Assembly: GCA_021160485.1 (NCBI GenBank)
Contig: JAGHCL010000129.1
Location: 1 to 6,652, forward strand
Reading direction: 5' to 3'
DNA length: 6,652 bases
Source of the DNA: Candidatus Desulfofervidaceae bacterium
GTDB taxonomy: Bacteria; Desulfobacterota; Desulfofervidia; Desulfofervidales; Desulfofervidaceae
This document shows, one piece after another, positions 1 through 6,215 of the stretch (its first letter is position 1; each line of letters starts with the position of its first letter). The position numbers and the translations under genes are program-made. The notes below the pieces were generated by a model. It saw only the letters and a list, made by a program, of their open reading frames with translations, was not told where the DNA came from and searched no databases.

Positions 1-359
1 CTTCTGGTTACGAAATTGTGATTCACGGGGGGCGCACCTATACCGGGATAGATGCCCTAGCTTGGGCAAAGGAGGCAGAAGATTTAGGTGCAGGTGAAAT
101 TTGTTTAAACTCCATTGATGCCGATGGCACTCAAGCAGGGTATGAGCTTGACTTGACCCGACTTATTTCAGAAAATATTTCTATCCCCGTTATTGCTTCA
201 GGTGGGGCAGGTGTCCCAGAGCATTTGTATGAAGTTTTGACCCAAGCCAAAGCCGATGCAGCACTAATTGCTTCTATGGTACACTATGGAACGTATAGCA
301 TTCGGGAAATTAAAGAATATTTGCATAACAAAGGGGTAAAGATGCGTATGGTGTGGTAG
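1..359 (+). CDS. hisF: Imidazole glycerol phosphate synthase cyclase subunit HisF (3' part only)
   Basis: This is the C-terminal part of HisF, which with the glutaminase HisH converts PRFAR plus ammonia to imidazole glycerol phosphate and AICAR in cytosolic histidine synthesis. The reading frame is open from the window edge (first full codon at base 3), so the start and the N-terminal half lie outside; about 119 residues are visible, against roughly 250 to 260 for the family. Seen in the sequence: HGGRTYTG, the phosphate-site strand [15 protein letters not shown] with its aspartates, the second phosphate-binding loop [10 protein letters not shown], and the closing helix [12 protein letters not shown]. 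The two catalytic aspartates of the family (near residues 11 and 130) lie upstream and cannot be checked. The stop codon TAG directly abuts the nadE start, which suggests translational coupling. The family call is secure. Confidence 0.96.
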   Translation, partial: SGYEIVIHGGRTYTGIDALAWAKEAEDLGAGEICLNSIDADGTQAGYELDLTRLISENISIPVIASGGAGVPEHLYEVLTQAKADAALIASMVHYGTYSIREIKEYLHNKGVKMRMVW

Positions 360-2012
360 ATGAAAATTGCCATTGGCCAAACCAATCCCATTATTGGTGC
401 CTTTGACTATAATCTGGAGAAAATCTCTCGTTTTATAGAGGAAGCAAAAAAACAGGGGTGTGAGCTTGTTATTTTCCCTGAACTCTGTTTAATGGGCTAT
501 CCGCCTAAAGATTTATTAGAAAGAGAGGCCTTTATTAACCACAGTCTAGAGACTTTGGAAAACTTGATACAACGTACACAAGGCATTGCTGTAATATGTG
601 GTTGCATTGAGCGTAATTTCAATCACGCCAAGCCTCTTTTTAATTCGGCCGTGTTTTTTGCTAATGGTAAAATTATTTTTAAAACCCATAAAATACTTTT
701 ACCAAGTTATGATGTCTTTGATGAAACACGCTATTTTGCTCCAGGTCAAAAACCAGGCTGGTTAGAATGGAAAGGTATCCGTTGGGGGATAACTATTTGC
801 GAGGATATATGGAATGACAAGGATTTATTTCCCAGACAGCAATACACTCACGATCCGCTACTCCAATTGGCACAGGAGGGTATAGATATATTGGTAAATA
901 TTTCGGCTTCTCCTTATCACATAGGTAAGCCCGCCTTTCGTCTAAAAATGCTTACCCATTTGGCAAATAAGTATAGTTTCCCTATTGTGTATGCCAATCA
1001 GGTTGGAGGGAATGATGATATCGTTTTTGATGGCAATAGTAAAATAGTTCTACCTGATAAAACTTTGCTCGCCCGGGGTGCTGTTTTTGAAGAAGACCTA
1101 ATCGTGGCGGATCTTAACGAGACAGGGAGAAAGATTACTGCTTTTGCAGAAAATGAAGCCGAGATTTTAAAGGCCCTTATCCTAGGAACCAGGGATTATG
1201 CCTATAAAACTGGCTTCCAAAAAGCAGTTGTGGGACTGAGCGGTGGGGTAGATTCTTCCCTGGTGGCCTACATTGCTGTGCAAGCACTGGGTAAAGAAAA
1301 TGTCCTGGGAGTAGCAATGCCTTCTCCCTATACTTCATCAGAAAGTTTAGAAGACGCTGCTGCTTTGGCTAAAAACTTGGGTATTATGTATAAAATCATA
1401 CCTATTACTGAAATATTTAATGCTTATCTGCAGGCGTTAAAACCACTTTTTGATGAACTACCTTGGAGTACAGCCGAAGAAAATATCCAGGCCCGGATAC
1501 GGGGTAACATCCTTATGGCCCTAAGCAATAAATTTGGATATTTAGTGCTTTCTACAGGAAATAAATCAGAGATGGCAGTGGGTTATTGCACCTTGTATGG
1601 AGATTTAACTGGGGGATTGGCCGTTATTTCCGATGTGCCCAAAACCTTGGTTTACCGTTTGGCCCGCTTTGTGAACCGCGAAGAAGAAATTATACCCCGG
1701 CGGGTACTTGTAAAACCCCCTTCTGCCGAATTAAGACCTGAACAAAAAGACGAAGATGACCTACCTCCTTATTCGGTTTTAGATACTATTTTGAAAGAAT
1801 ATATTGAAAATCGGCGTAGTGTAGAAGAAATTATTAATATGGGTCTTTCTCCAGCTACGGTTAAAGAAGTTATAAAAAGAGTTGATAAAAACGAATATAA
1901 GCGTAAACAAGCCCCTCCTGGAATAAAAATTACCACTAAAGCCTTTGGCTACGGTCGTCGCTATCCAATTGTGCAAAAATATACGGATTTTCTTTTAAAA
2001 AGTTTAAGTTAA
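360..2012 (+). CDS. nadE: Glutamine-dependent NAD+ synthetase NadE
   Basis: This enzyme makes NAD+ from nicotinate adenine dinucleotide, ATP and glutamine in the cytosol, the last step of NAD synthesis. The 550 residues are the usual size of the two-domain bacterial form. The N-terminal nitrilase-type amidase domain (about 1-265) shows the Glu-Lys-Cys triad: E41 in FPELCLMGYPP, K111 in HKILLPSYDVFDE and C147 in GITICEDIWND. The C-terminal synthetase domain (about 275-550) has the ATP-pyrophosphatase loop SGGVDSS at 294-300, STGNKSE at 398-404, and the segment GDLTGGLAVISDVPKT. All key residues are present, so it should be able to use glutamine and not only free ammonia. The ATG directly follows the hisF stop codon and has no good Shine-Dalgarno sequence close by, so translation probably depends on ribosomes finishing hisF. 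pyk follows after 27 bases. Confidence 0.97.
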   Translation: MKIAIGQTNPIIGAFDYNLEKISRFIEEAKKQGCELVIFPELCLMGYPPKDLLEREAFINHSLETLENLIQRTQGIAVICGCIERNFNHAKPLFNSAVFFANGKIIFKTHKILLPSYDVFDETRYFAPGQKPGWLEWKGIRWGITICEDIWNDKDLFPRQQYTHDPLLQLAQEGIDILVNISASPYHIGKPAFRLKMLTHLANKYSFPIVYANQVGGNDDIVFDGNSKIVLPDKTLLARGAVFEEDLIVADLNETGRKITAFAENEAEILKALILGTRDYAYKTGFQKAVVGLSGGVDSSLVAYIAVQALGKENVLGVAMPSPYTSSESLEDAAALAKNLGIMYKIIPITEIFNAYLQALKPLFDELPWSTAEENIQARIRGNILMALSNKFGYLVLSTGNKSEMAVGYCTLYGDLTGGLAVISDVPKTLVYRLARFVNREEEIIPRRVLVKPPSAELRPEQKDEDDLPPYSVLDTILKEYIENRRSVEEIINMGLSPATVKEVIKRVDKNEYKRKQAPPGIKITTKAFGYGRRYPIVQKYTDFLLKSLS

Positions 2013-2039
2013 ACTTTAGGTATTATAACCGAAAAAGCT

Positions 2040-3743
2040 TTGAAAAGAACAAAAATTATCGTTACTTTAGGCCCAGCAGTAGAAGCCGTTGAAAGAATGG
2101 CTGCCTTGATAAAGGCGGGTTGTGATATAGCTCGCATTAATGTTGCGCATGGAGATATAGACTATCACAAATTTCTGATCTCCAATTTTAGAAAGGCTAC
2201 TCAGGCTCTGGACAAACAGGCGGCCATTATGCTGGATATCAAGGGACCAGAAATTAGAACCGGTGAGGTCAAAGGAAAAGAGATAACACTTCTTTCGGGA
2301 AAATTACTTACCCTCACTCCAAAAGAAATTATAGGCACCCCTAAGCGCTTGCATATAAACTTTCCTACTCTTGCTTATTATCTTGAAAAAGGAGATGTCA
2401 TTTTATTAGACGATGGCAGGATAAAATTAAAAGTTTCGGAGCTTAAAGGGGAAGAAGTTGTTACTAAGGTCATTTGTGGAGGGAAAATAAAAGGAAGACG
2501 GGGGGTAAATATTCCTGGAAAAGAGATACCCATTACCTATCTTACCCCCAAAGACCGCGTTTATCTGGAGCTTGCAGTCAAAGAGAAACTGGATTTTATT
2601 GCTGCTTCTTTTATTCGGAATGCAGAAGATGTTTATACAGTAAAAAAATTCCTAGCTAGTGTAGGGGGGAATATACCTGTTATCGCCAAAATAGAAACTC
2701 AAAGCGGGGTAAAACATATTGATGACATCCTACTGGCTAGTGATGGCATTATGGTAGCAAGAGGAGATTTAGGGGTAGAGATGGCATTAGAAGAGCTGCC
2801 TGGTGTGCAAAAATATCTACTCAAAAAGGCTTTGGAACATGCCAAACCAGCGATTATTGCCACTCAAATCCTTGAAAGTATGCTGGAACGCCCTGTTCCC
2901 ACAAGGGCTGAAGTATCTGACATTGCCAATAGTCTACTTGACGGGGCCGATGCCCTAATGCTTTCCGGTGAAACGGCTGTAGGCAAATATCCGGTAGAAG
3001 CAGTAAAAACACTGGTAAAGGTAGCTAAAAAAACAGAAGGATTGCTTTTTAAAAAGGCAGAATTCGTTGAGTTAAAAGGAGGTGTTTCCCACAACATAAG
3101 TAATGCGGCAGTACTATTGGCAAGAGAAATGCGGGCAGATGCCATTCTTTGTATTACCAGGTCTGGAAAAACAGCCCGTCTTGTTTCCAAACACCGACCT
3201 AAAACGCCCATTATTGTAGCTACTTATGAAGAAAAAATTCTACGTAAGACAAGCCTCTTCTGGGGCACGCAAGGTTTTGTGATTGAGAGACAAAACTCAA
3301 CGGATGCTGTAATTGAAAAGGCAATAAAAAAGGCCCTGGCTCACAAATACATTAAAAATACAGATGTGTTAGTGGTAACAGCAGGAGAGCCAACAGGCCT
3401 TTCTGGAACGACTAATGTGCTTCGGGTGCAAATAGTGGGAGATATCCTGGGAAGAGGAATAGCTTTTGGTAAAAAACGCAAAAAAGGTAAAGTTTGTAAA
3501 TATCACGATAATAGAAAGTTAAACAAATGTGAAATCTTAGTTGCTCAAGAACAACCTAAAGAAAAAGAAATACTGGCCTGCAAAGCTCTCATCGTGGAAA
3601 CCCAAGTAGTTAACCCTATTGCTATTAAAAAGGCAGTGAATAAAGGGATAACGGTCATGATTGGAGTAAAAGATATTTATAATCAGGTAAAAGAAGGAGA
3701 AGTTATTAATCTTGACCCCCAAAGAGGTTTGGTGTGGCGATAA
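2040..3743 (+). CDS. pyk: Pyruvate kinase with extra C-terminal domain
   Basis: Pyruvate kinase converts phosphoenolpyruvate and ADP to pyruvate and ATP. The N-terminus (MKRTKIIVTLGPA) aligns with the family only if TTG at 2040 is the start; no ATG, GTG or TTG precedes it after the nadE stop, and the ribosome site is weak. Seen: ARINVAHG (R32, N34), LDIKGPEIRTG at 65-75, a B domain at about 71-166, the catalytic PVIAKIET (K217, E219), VARGDLGVE at 239-247, ATQILESM at 274-281, LSGETAVGKYP, and SGTTNVLRVQIVGD near 455-468. At 567 residues it is longer than the roughly 470-480 of a plain pyruvate kinase. The extra 90 or so residues (from about 477) resemble the C-terminal PEP-mobilising/phosphohistidine-like domain of Bacillus-type enzymes, but lack its TSH histidine motif. 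Odd points are A36 where serine is usual (FSHG) and I67 where threonine is usual (DTKGPE). The identity is firm; regulation by the extra domain is unknown. Confidence 0.96.
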   Translation: MKRTKIIVTLGPAVEAVERMAALIKAGCDIARINVAHGDIDYHKFLISNFRKATQALDKQAAIMLDIKGPEIRTGEVKGKEITLLSGKLLTLTPKEIIGTPKRLHINFPTLAYYLEKGDVILLDDGRIKLKVSELKGEEVVTKVICGGKIKGRRGVNIPGKEIPITYLTPKDRVYLELAVKEKLDFIAASFIRNAEDVYTVKKFLASVGGNIPVIAKIETQSGVKHIDDILLASDGIMVARGDLGVEMALEELPGVQKYLLKKALEHAKPAIIATQILESMLERPVPTRAEVSDIANSLLDGADALMLSGETAVGKYPVEAVKTLVKVAKKTEGLLFKKAEFVELKGGVSHNISNAAVLLAREMRADAILCITRSGKTARLVSKHRPKTPIIVATYEEKILRKTSLFWGTQGFVIERQNSTDAVIEKAIKKALAHKYIKNTDVLVVTAGEPTGLSGTTNVLRVQIVGDILGRGIAFGKKRKKGKVCKYHDNRKLNKCEILVAQEQPKEKEILACKALIVETQVVNPIAIKKAVNKGITVMIGVKDIYNQVKEGEVINLDPQRGLVWR

Positions 3744-3762
3744 AAATTATTTACTACCTTGA

Positions 3763-3790
3763 TTGACAATCTGGTTAAGTTTGTGGTAAT
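3763..3790 (+). promoter_or_regulatory. Possible sigma70-type promoter for the pyr genes
   Basis: A perfect -35 box TTGACA (3763-3768) is followed after 16 bases by GGTAAT (3785-3790), which matches four of the six -10 positions and is preceded by an extended -10 TG (3782-3783). Transcription would begin near 3797, about 80 bases before pyrB, leaving a leader that contains the terminator hairpin. A promoter has to lie upstream of the terminator because there is no space for one between the hairpin and pyrB. The -10 box is imperfect, so this is a plausible candidate only. Confidence 0.45.
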
Positions 3791-3801
3791 TAAACCTATC
3801 A

Positions 3802-3858
3802 ATGGTGTTACAAATAGTCAAAATAATGGGTTATAGAGTAACACCTCCTTACTTTTAA
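3802..3858 (+). CDS. Possible 18-codon leader peptide upstream of pyrB
   Basis: A short frame opens at ATG 3802, with a second in-frame ATG at 3826, and encodes MVLQIVKIMGYRVTPPYF. It stops at TAA 3856-3858, inside the loop of the terminator hairpin. A ribosome translating it would cover the 5' arm of the hairpin and stop just before the Shine-Dalgarno sequence in the 3' arm. That geometry recalls leader-peptide-coupled attenuation such as E. coli pyrBI. Against it, neither ATG has a recognisable Shine-Dalgarno sequence, and the first ATG would lie only about 5 bases from the predicted transcript end. A frame this short can occur by chance. It is listed because its stop position is suggestive. 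Confidence 0.15.
   Translation: MVLQIVKIMGYRVTPPYF
3804..3845 (+). promoter_or_regulatory. Inverted repeat in the pyrB leader, possible competing helix
   Basis: GGTGTTAC (3804-3811) is the exact reverse complement of GTAACACC (3838-3845), giving an 8-bp helix around a 26-base loop. A smaller alternative, GGGTTA (3828-3833) with TAACACC (3839-3845, one bulged A), uses the same right-hand bases. Both overlap the first three bases (ACC, 3843-3845) of the terminator 5' arm, so they compete with its base but would leave nine terminator pairs intact. They may therefore tune or stack on the hairpin without fully preventing it. No convincing PyrR-binding consensus was seen in the loops. Confidence 0.35.
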
Positions 3859-3875
3859 GTAAGGAGGTTTTTTTT
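3843..3875 (+). terminator. Strong intrinsic terminator, probable pyrB attenuator
   Basis: A perfect 12-bp inverted repeat (3843-3854 with 3857-3868, in practice 11 pairs and a 4-base TTTA loop) is followed by eight consecutive Ts (3868-3875). This is a textbook Rho-independent terminator on the plus strand. It lies 100 bases after the pyk stop codon and could end pyk transcripts. Because the T-tract touches the GTG at 3876 and ends 12 bases before the ATG at 3888, pyrB can be transcribed only by passing through it. This implies attenuation or regulated readthrough. The 5' arm matches the anti-Shine-Dalgarno end of 16S rRNA and the 3' arm is its complement. Confidence 0.9.
3860..3868 (+). promoter_or_regulatory. 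Perfect Shine-Dalgarno sequence hidden in the terminator stem
   Basis: TAAGGAGGT is fully complementary to the ACCUCCUUA tail of 16S rRNA. It ends 7 bases (all T) before GTG 3876, an ideal distance for initiation. All nine bases lie in the 3' arm of the terminator hairpin, so the site is available only when the hairpin is open. It supports GTG 3876 as a real pyrB start and suggests translational control on top of attenuation. Confidence 0.6.
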
Positions 3876-4808
3876 GTGAGGAGGAAAATGGAAGGAGGAT
3901 TTAACAAACACCACTTGTTAGGGATAAGGGAACTTTTACCTTCTGAAATAGAGTTTATCTTGAATACCGCTGATGCTATGAAGGAAATTTCCTTTCGTGA
4001 TATTAAAAAAGTTCCTACTTTACGTGGTAAAACCGTTATCACTTTTTTTTACGAACCCAGCACTAGAACACGCACTTCTTTTGAAATTGCTGCTAAACGC
4101 TTGAGTGCGGATACAATTAATATCTCTGCTAGCACAAGTAGTCTAGTAAAAGGAGAGAGCCTACTGGACACGGCCAGAAATTTACAGGCTATGCAACCGG
4201 ATATATTAATCATTCGTCATCCCCATGCTGGTGCCCCCCACTTCCTGGCAAAACATATTAATACAGCGGTGATTAATGCTGGCGATGGTATGCATGAACA
4301 TCCTACTCAGGCCTTGCTTGATGCCATGAGCATTAAAGAAAAAAAAGGAACAATTGAAGGTCTTGAGATTGCTATTATTGGTGACATTACCCATAGTCGG
4401 GTGGCAAGGTCAGATATTCTTTTATTTACTAAGCTGAGAGCAAAGGTGCGTGTAGCCGGTCCCCCTACTTTAATTCCCCCTTATATAGAAAATCTGGGAG
4501 CAAAGGTGTGCCCTTGTATAGAAGATGCTTTAGAGGGAGCAGATGTAGTTATTGCTTTACGAGTGCAGCGTGAACGGTTAAAACAGGTGCTTTTTCCTGA
4601 CTTGAGAGAATATGCCATTCGCTTTGGATTGAATAAAAAACGCCTAGCTTTAACTAAAAAGGATGCTGTCCTTATGCACCCAGGTCCTGTTAATTGGGGC
4701 GTGGAATTAGACCCGGAAGTTATGGATCTGGAAAGGACGATTATTCTAAATCAGGTAACAAATGGCGTGGCCGTGCGAATGGCAATCCTCGTGCTGGTGG
4801 CAGGATAG
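3876..4808 (+). CDS. pyrB: Aspartate carbamoyltransferase catalytic chain PyrB
   Basis: PyrB joins carbamoyl phosphate and aspartate to form N-carbamoyl-aspartate, the committed step of pyrimidine synthesis in the cytosol. In 310-residue numbering it shows the carbamoyl phosphate loop STRTRTS (62-68), K92 in the mobile loop SSLVKGES, RHPHAGAPH (114-122), HPTQALLD (142-149), GDITHSRVARSD with R175, RVQRE (229-233) with the aspartate-binding Arg and Gln, and HPGPVNW (268-274). Length and motifs are normal for an intact catalytic chain. Two starts compete: GTG 3876 has a perfect Shine-Dalgarno sequence locked in the terminator stem, and ATG 3888 (306 residues) has GAGGAGG nearby; the difference is four residues. 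One oddity is NWG after HPGPV, where NRG or NRD is usual. No pyrI regulatory-chain gene is adjacent. pyrC follows after 105 bases, and in Aquifex such PyrB and PyrC chains form a complex, so a similar pairing is possible here. Confidence 0.96.
   Translation: MRRKMEGGFNKHHLLGIRELLPSEIEFILNTADAMKEISFRDIKKVPTLRGKTVITFFYEPSTRTRTSFEIAAKRLSADTINISASTSSLVKGESLLDTARNLQAMQPDILIIRHPHAGAPHFLAKHINTAVINAGDGMHEHPTQALLDAMSIKEKKGTIEGLEIAIIGDITHSRVARSDILLFTKLRAKVRVAGPPTLIPPYIENLGAKVCPCIEDALEGADVVIALRVQRERLKQVLFPDLREYAIRFGLNKKRLALTKKDAVLMHPGPVNWGVELDPEVMDLERTIILNQVTNGVAVRMAILVLVAG
3878..3884 (+). promoter_or_regulatory. Second Shine-Dalgarno-like sequence, for the ATG at 3888
   Basis: GAGGAGG lies just after the T-tract and outside the hairpin. 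Read as GAGG (3878-3881) it is 6 bases from ATG 3888; read as GGAGG (3880-3884) it is only 3 bases away. It would allow pyrB to start at 3888 even when the hairpin is folded, provided RNA polymerase has read through. Confidence 0.5.
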
Positions 4809-4843
4809 GTAAAATTTTAGTAGATGATTTGAAAAGGGCTAAA

Positions 4844-4879
4844 TTGTGTCAAATGAAGTGTTCTCTGTGTGAAATTTAA
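4844..4879 (+). other. Cysteine-rich micro-frame between pyrB and pyrC
   Basis: The 105-base gap between pyrB and pyrC holds a very short frame that could start at TTG 4844 (preceded by AAAGGG five bases upstream) or ATG 4853 and ends at TAA 4877-4879. It would encode MCQMKCSLCEI, with cysteines spaced CxxxCxxC. No homology can be judged at this length and the gap contains nothing else that stands out. It may be a chance frame. Confidence 0.1.
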
Positions 4880-4913
4880 TTAAAGTAATAAAAACTGAAG
4901 AGAGGGACTATTA

Positions 4914-6188
4914 ATGAAACTAATCATCAAGTCAGGTCGTGTTATAGACCCAACTCAAAATCGGGACGAAATCGGAGATATTTTGATAGAGAATGGAGTT
5001 ATCAAAGAAATAGGCCAGAATATTCCTGCCGAGGGTGCTGAGATAATAGATGCGCAGAACAAAATTGTTTGTCCCGGTTTGATAGATGTGCATGTGCACT
5101 TACGAGAACCTGGATTTGAGTATAAAGAAACAATAGAAACAGGGGTAAAGGCAGCCGTAGCAGGTGGATTTACTGCAGTATGCTGTATGGCCAATACCAA
5201 TCCCGTGAATGATAACCAGGAAATAACACGTTATATTTTTAAAAAAGCAAAAGAACTTTGTTTAGCCCGTGTGTATCCCATTGGAGCTGTAAGTAAGGGA
5301 CTAGAGGGTAAGGAATTAGCTCCTATTGGAGAATTGAAAGAAGCAGGAGTAATAGCTCTTTCTGATGATGGCAATCCTATTTATGACAGTGGCTTTCTAA
5401 GACGTGCTCTAGAGTATGCCAAGTATTTTAATCTCCCTATCATTTCTCACGCTGAAGATAAAGGGCTTGCACCAGATGGAGTGATAAACGAAGGACTGAT
5501 GTCTACCTCCTTAGGCTTACCTGGAATCCCGGCCGTGGCTGAGGAGATTATGGTGTTTCGGGATATTAAACTAGCAGAATTGACTGGTTGGCATGTGCAC
5601 ATTGCTCATGTAAGTTGTGCTGGAAGCGTGGAATTAATTCGTCAGGCCAAGGCTAAAGGCATAAGAGTTACGGCTGAAACCTGTCCTCATTATTTTACTT
5701 TGACTGAAGAAGCAGTTAAAGATTTTAATACCAATGCCAAAGTCAGTCCACCTCTCCGTACTGCCACCGATGTTAAAGCGGTTAGAAAAGGATTAAAAGA
5801 TGGCACGATTGATGTAATTGCCACAGACCATGCCCCCCATCATCCTCTGGAAAAAGAGACCACATTTGAAGACGCCCCTAGTGGCTTGATCGGGCTTGAA
5901 ACTTCATTGCCTATTTCATTGAAATTGGTTGAAGAAGGTTTTTTAACCTGGTCAGAACTCATTAACAAAATGAGTTGCTATCCAGCTAAAATATTCAATC
6001 TGGATGGTGGGAGTTTGAAACCTGGTAGTGTGGCTGATGTGACTATTATTGACCCCGAGGTTTCTTATCGTATTGATGTCAATCAATTTTATTCCAAGGG
6101 ACGCAATTGCCCTTTTCATGGCTGGGAAGTAAAGGGTAAGGTGGCCATGACTATTGTAGGAGGGCAAGTGGTATATAGAGAAAATTAA
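4914..6188 (+). CDS. pyrC: Dihydroorotase PyrC
   Basis: PyrC is a zinc amidohydrolase that cyclises N-carbamoyl-aspartate to dihydroorotate, the step directly after PyrB. The 424 residues are typical of the long bacterial type I (PyrC/AllB-like) group. Seen: the N-terminal strand DILIENGVIKEIG; the metal site DVHVHLREPG (H60, H62); D152 in SDDGNPIYDSG; H179 in IISHAEDKG; H232 in VHIAHVS; CPHYFTLTE (257-265); VSPPLR (277-282); and D305 in ATDHAPH. The set H60/H62/D152/H179/H232/D305 fits the Aquifex/Bacillus kind, in which Asp takes the place of the carboxylated lysine. SGLIGLETSLP (323-333) and KPGSVADVTIIDP near the end are also standard for the group. The ATG has GAGG (4902-4905) 8 bases upstream. 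Hydantoinase and allantoinase are relatives, but the LREPG motif and the pyrB neighbour favour dihydroorotase. No terminator follows. Confidence 0.96.
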   Translation: MKLIIKSGRVIDPTQNRDEIGDILIENGVIKEIGQNIPAEGAEIIDAQNKIVCPGLIDVHVHLREPGFEYKETIETGVKAAVAGGFTAVCCMANTNPVNDNQEITRYIFKKAKELCLARVYPIGAVSKGLEGKELAPIGELKEAGVIALSDDGNPIYDSGFLRRALEYAKYFNLPIISHAEDKGLAPDGVINEGLMSTSLGLPGIPAVAEEIMVFRDIKLAELTGWHVHIAHVSCAGSVELIRQAKAKGIRVTAETCPHYFTLTEEAVKDFNTNAKVSPPLRTATDVKAVRKGLKDGTIDVIATDHAPHHPLEKETTFEDAPSGLIGLETSLPISLKLVEEGFLTWSELINKMSCYPAKIFNLDGGSLKPGSVADVTIIDPEVSYRIDVNQFYSKGRNCPFHGWEVKGKVAMTIVGGQVVYREN

Positions 6189-6215
6189 AGTTTTTATTCC
6201 AAGGATTTAATAAAC

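Noticed and set aside
1999..2017. AT-rich 8-bp inverted repeat (AAAGTTTA with TAAACTTT) across the nadE stop codon
   Set aside because: The stem is almost entirely A-T pairs, has a 3-base loop and no following T-tract, so it is unlikely to act as a terminator.
2864..3211. 115-codon minus-strand frame inside pyk
   Set aside because: It lies wholly opposite the conserved pyruvate kinase catalytic region, shows no recognisable motif, and is a shadow of that coding sequence. The same applies to the other minus-strand frames opposite nadE, pyrB and pyrC.
3843..3851. Possible fragment of the 16S rRNA 3' end (ACCTCCTTA)
   Set aside because: The match stops at the anti-Shine-Dalgarno bases; upstream sequence does not resemble the conserved end of 16S rRNA, and the bases are explained as one arm of the terminator.
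3827..3862. Promoter overlapping the hairpin that would give pyrB a very short leader
   Set aside because: Candidate boxes (TGGGTT and TACTTT) match the consensus poorly compared with TTGACA at 3763.
3797..3868. Bacillus-type PyrR-binding site
   Set aside because: The loops contain TAGAG but not the conserved PyrR anti-antiterminator consensus, so PyrR control is not supported by the sequence.
4809..4913. Separate promoter or riboswitch in front of pyrC
   Set aside because: No good -35/-10 pair, strong hairpin or T-tract was found; short A/T palindromes such as TTTAATTAAA are expected by chance in this AT-rich gap.
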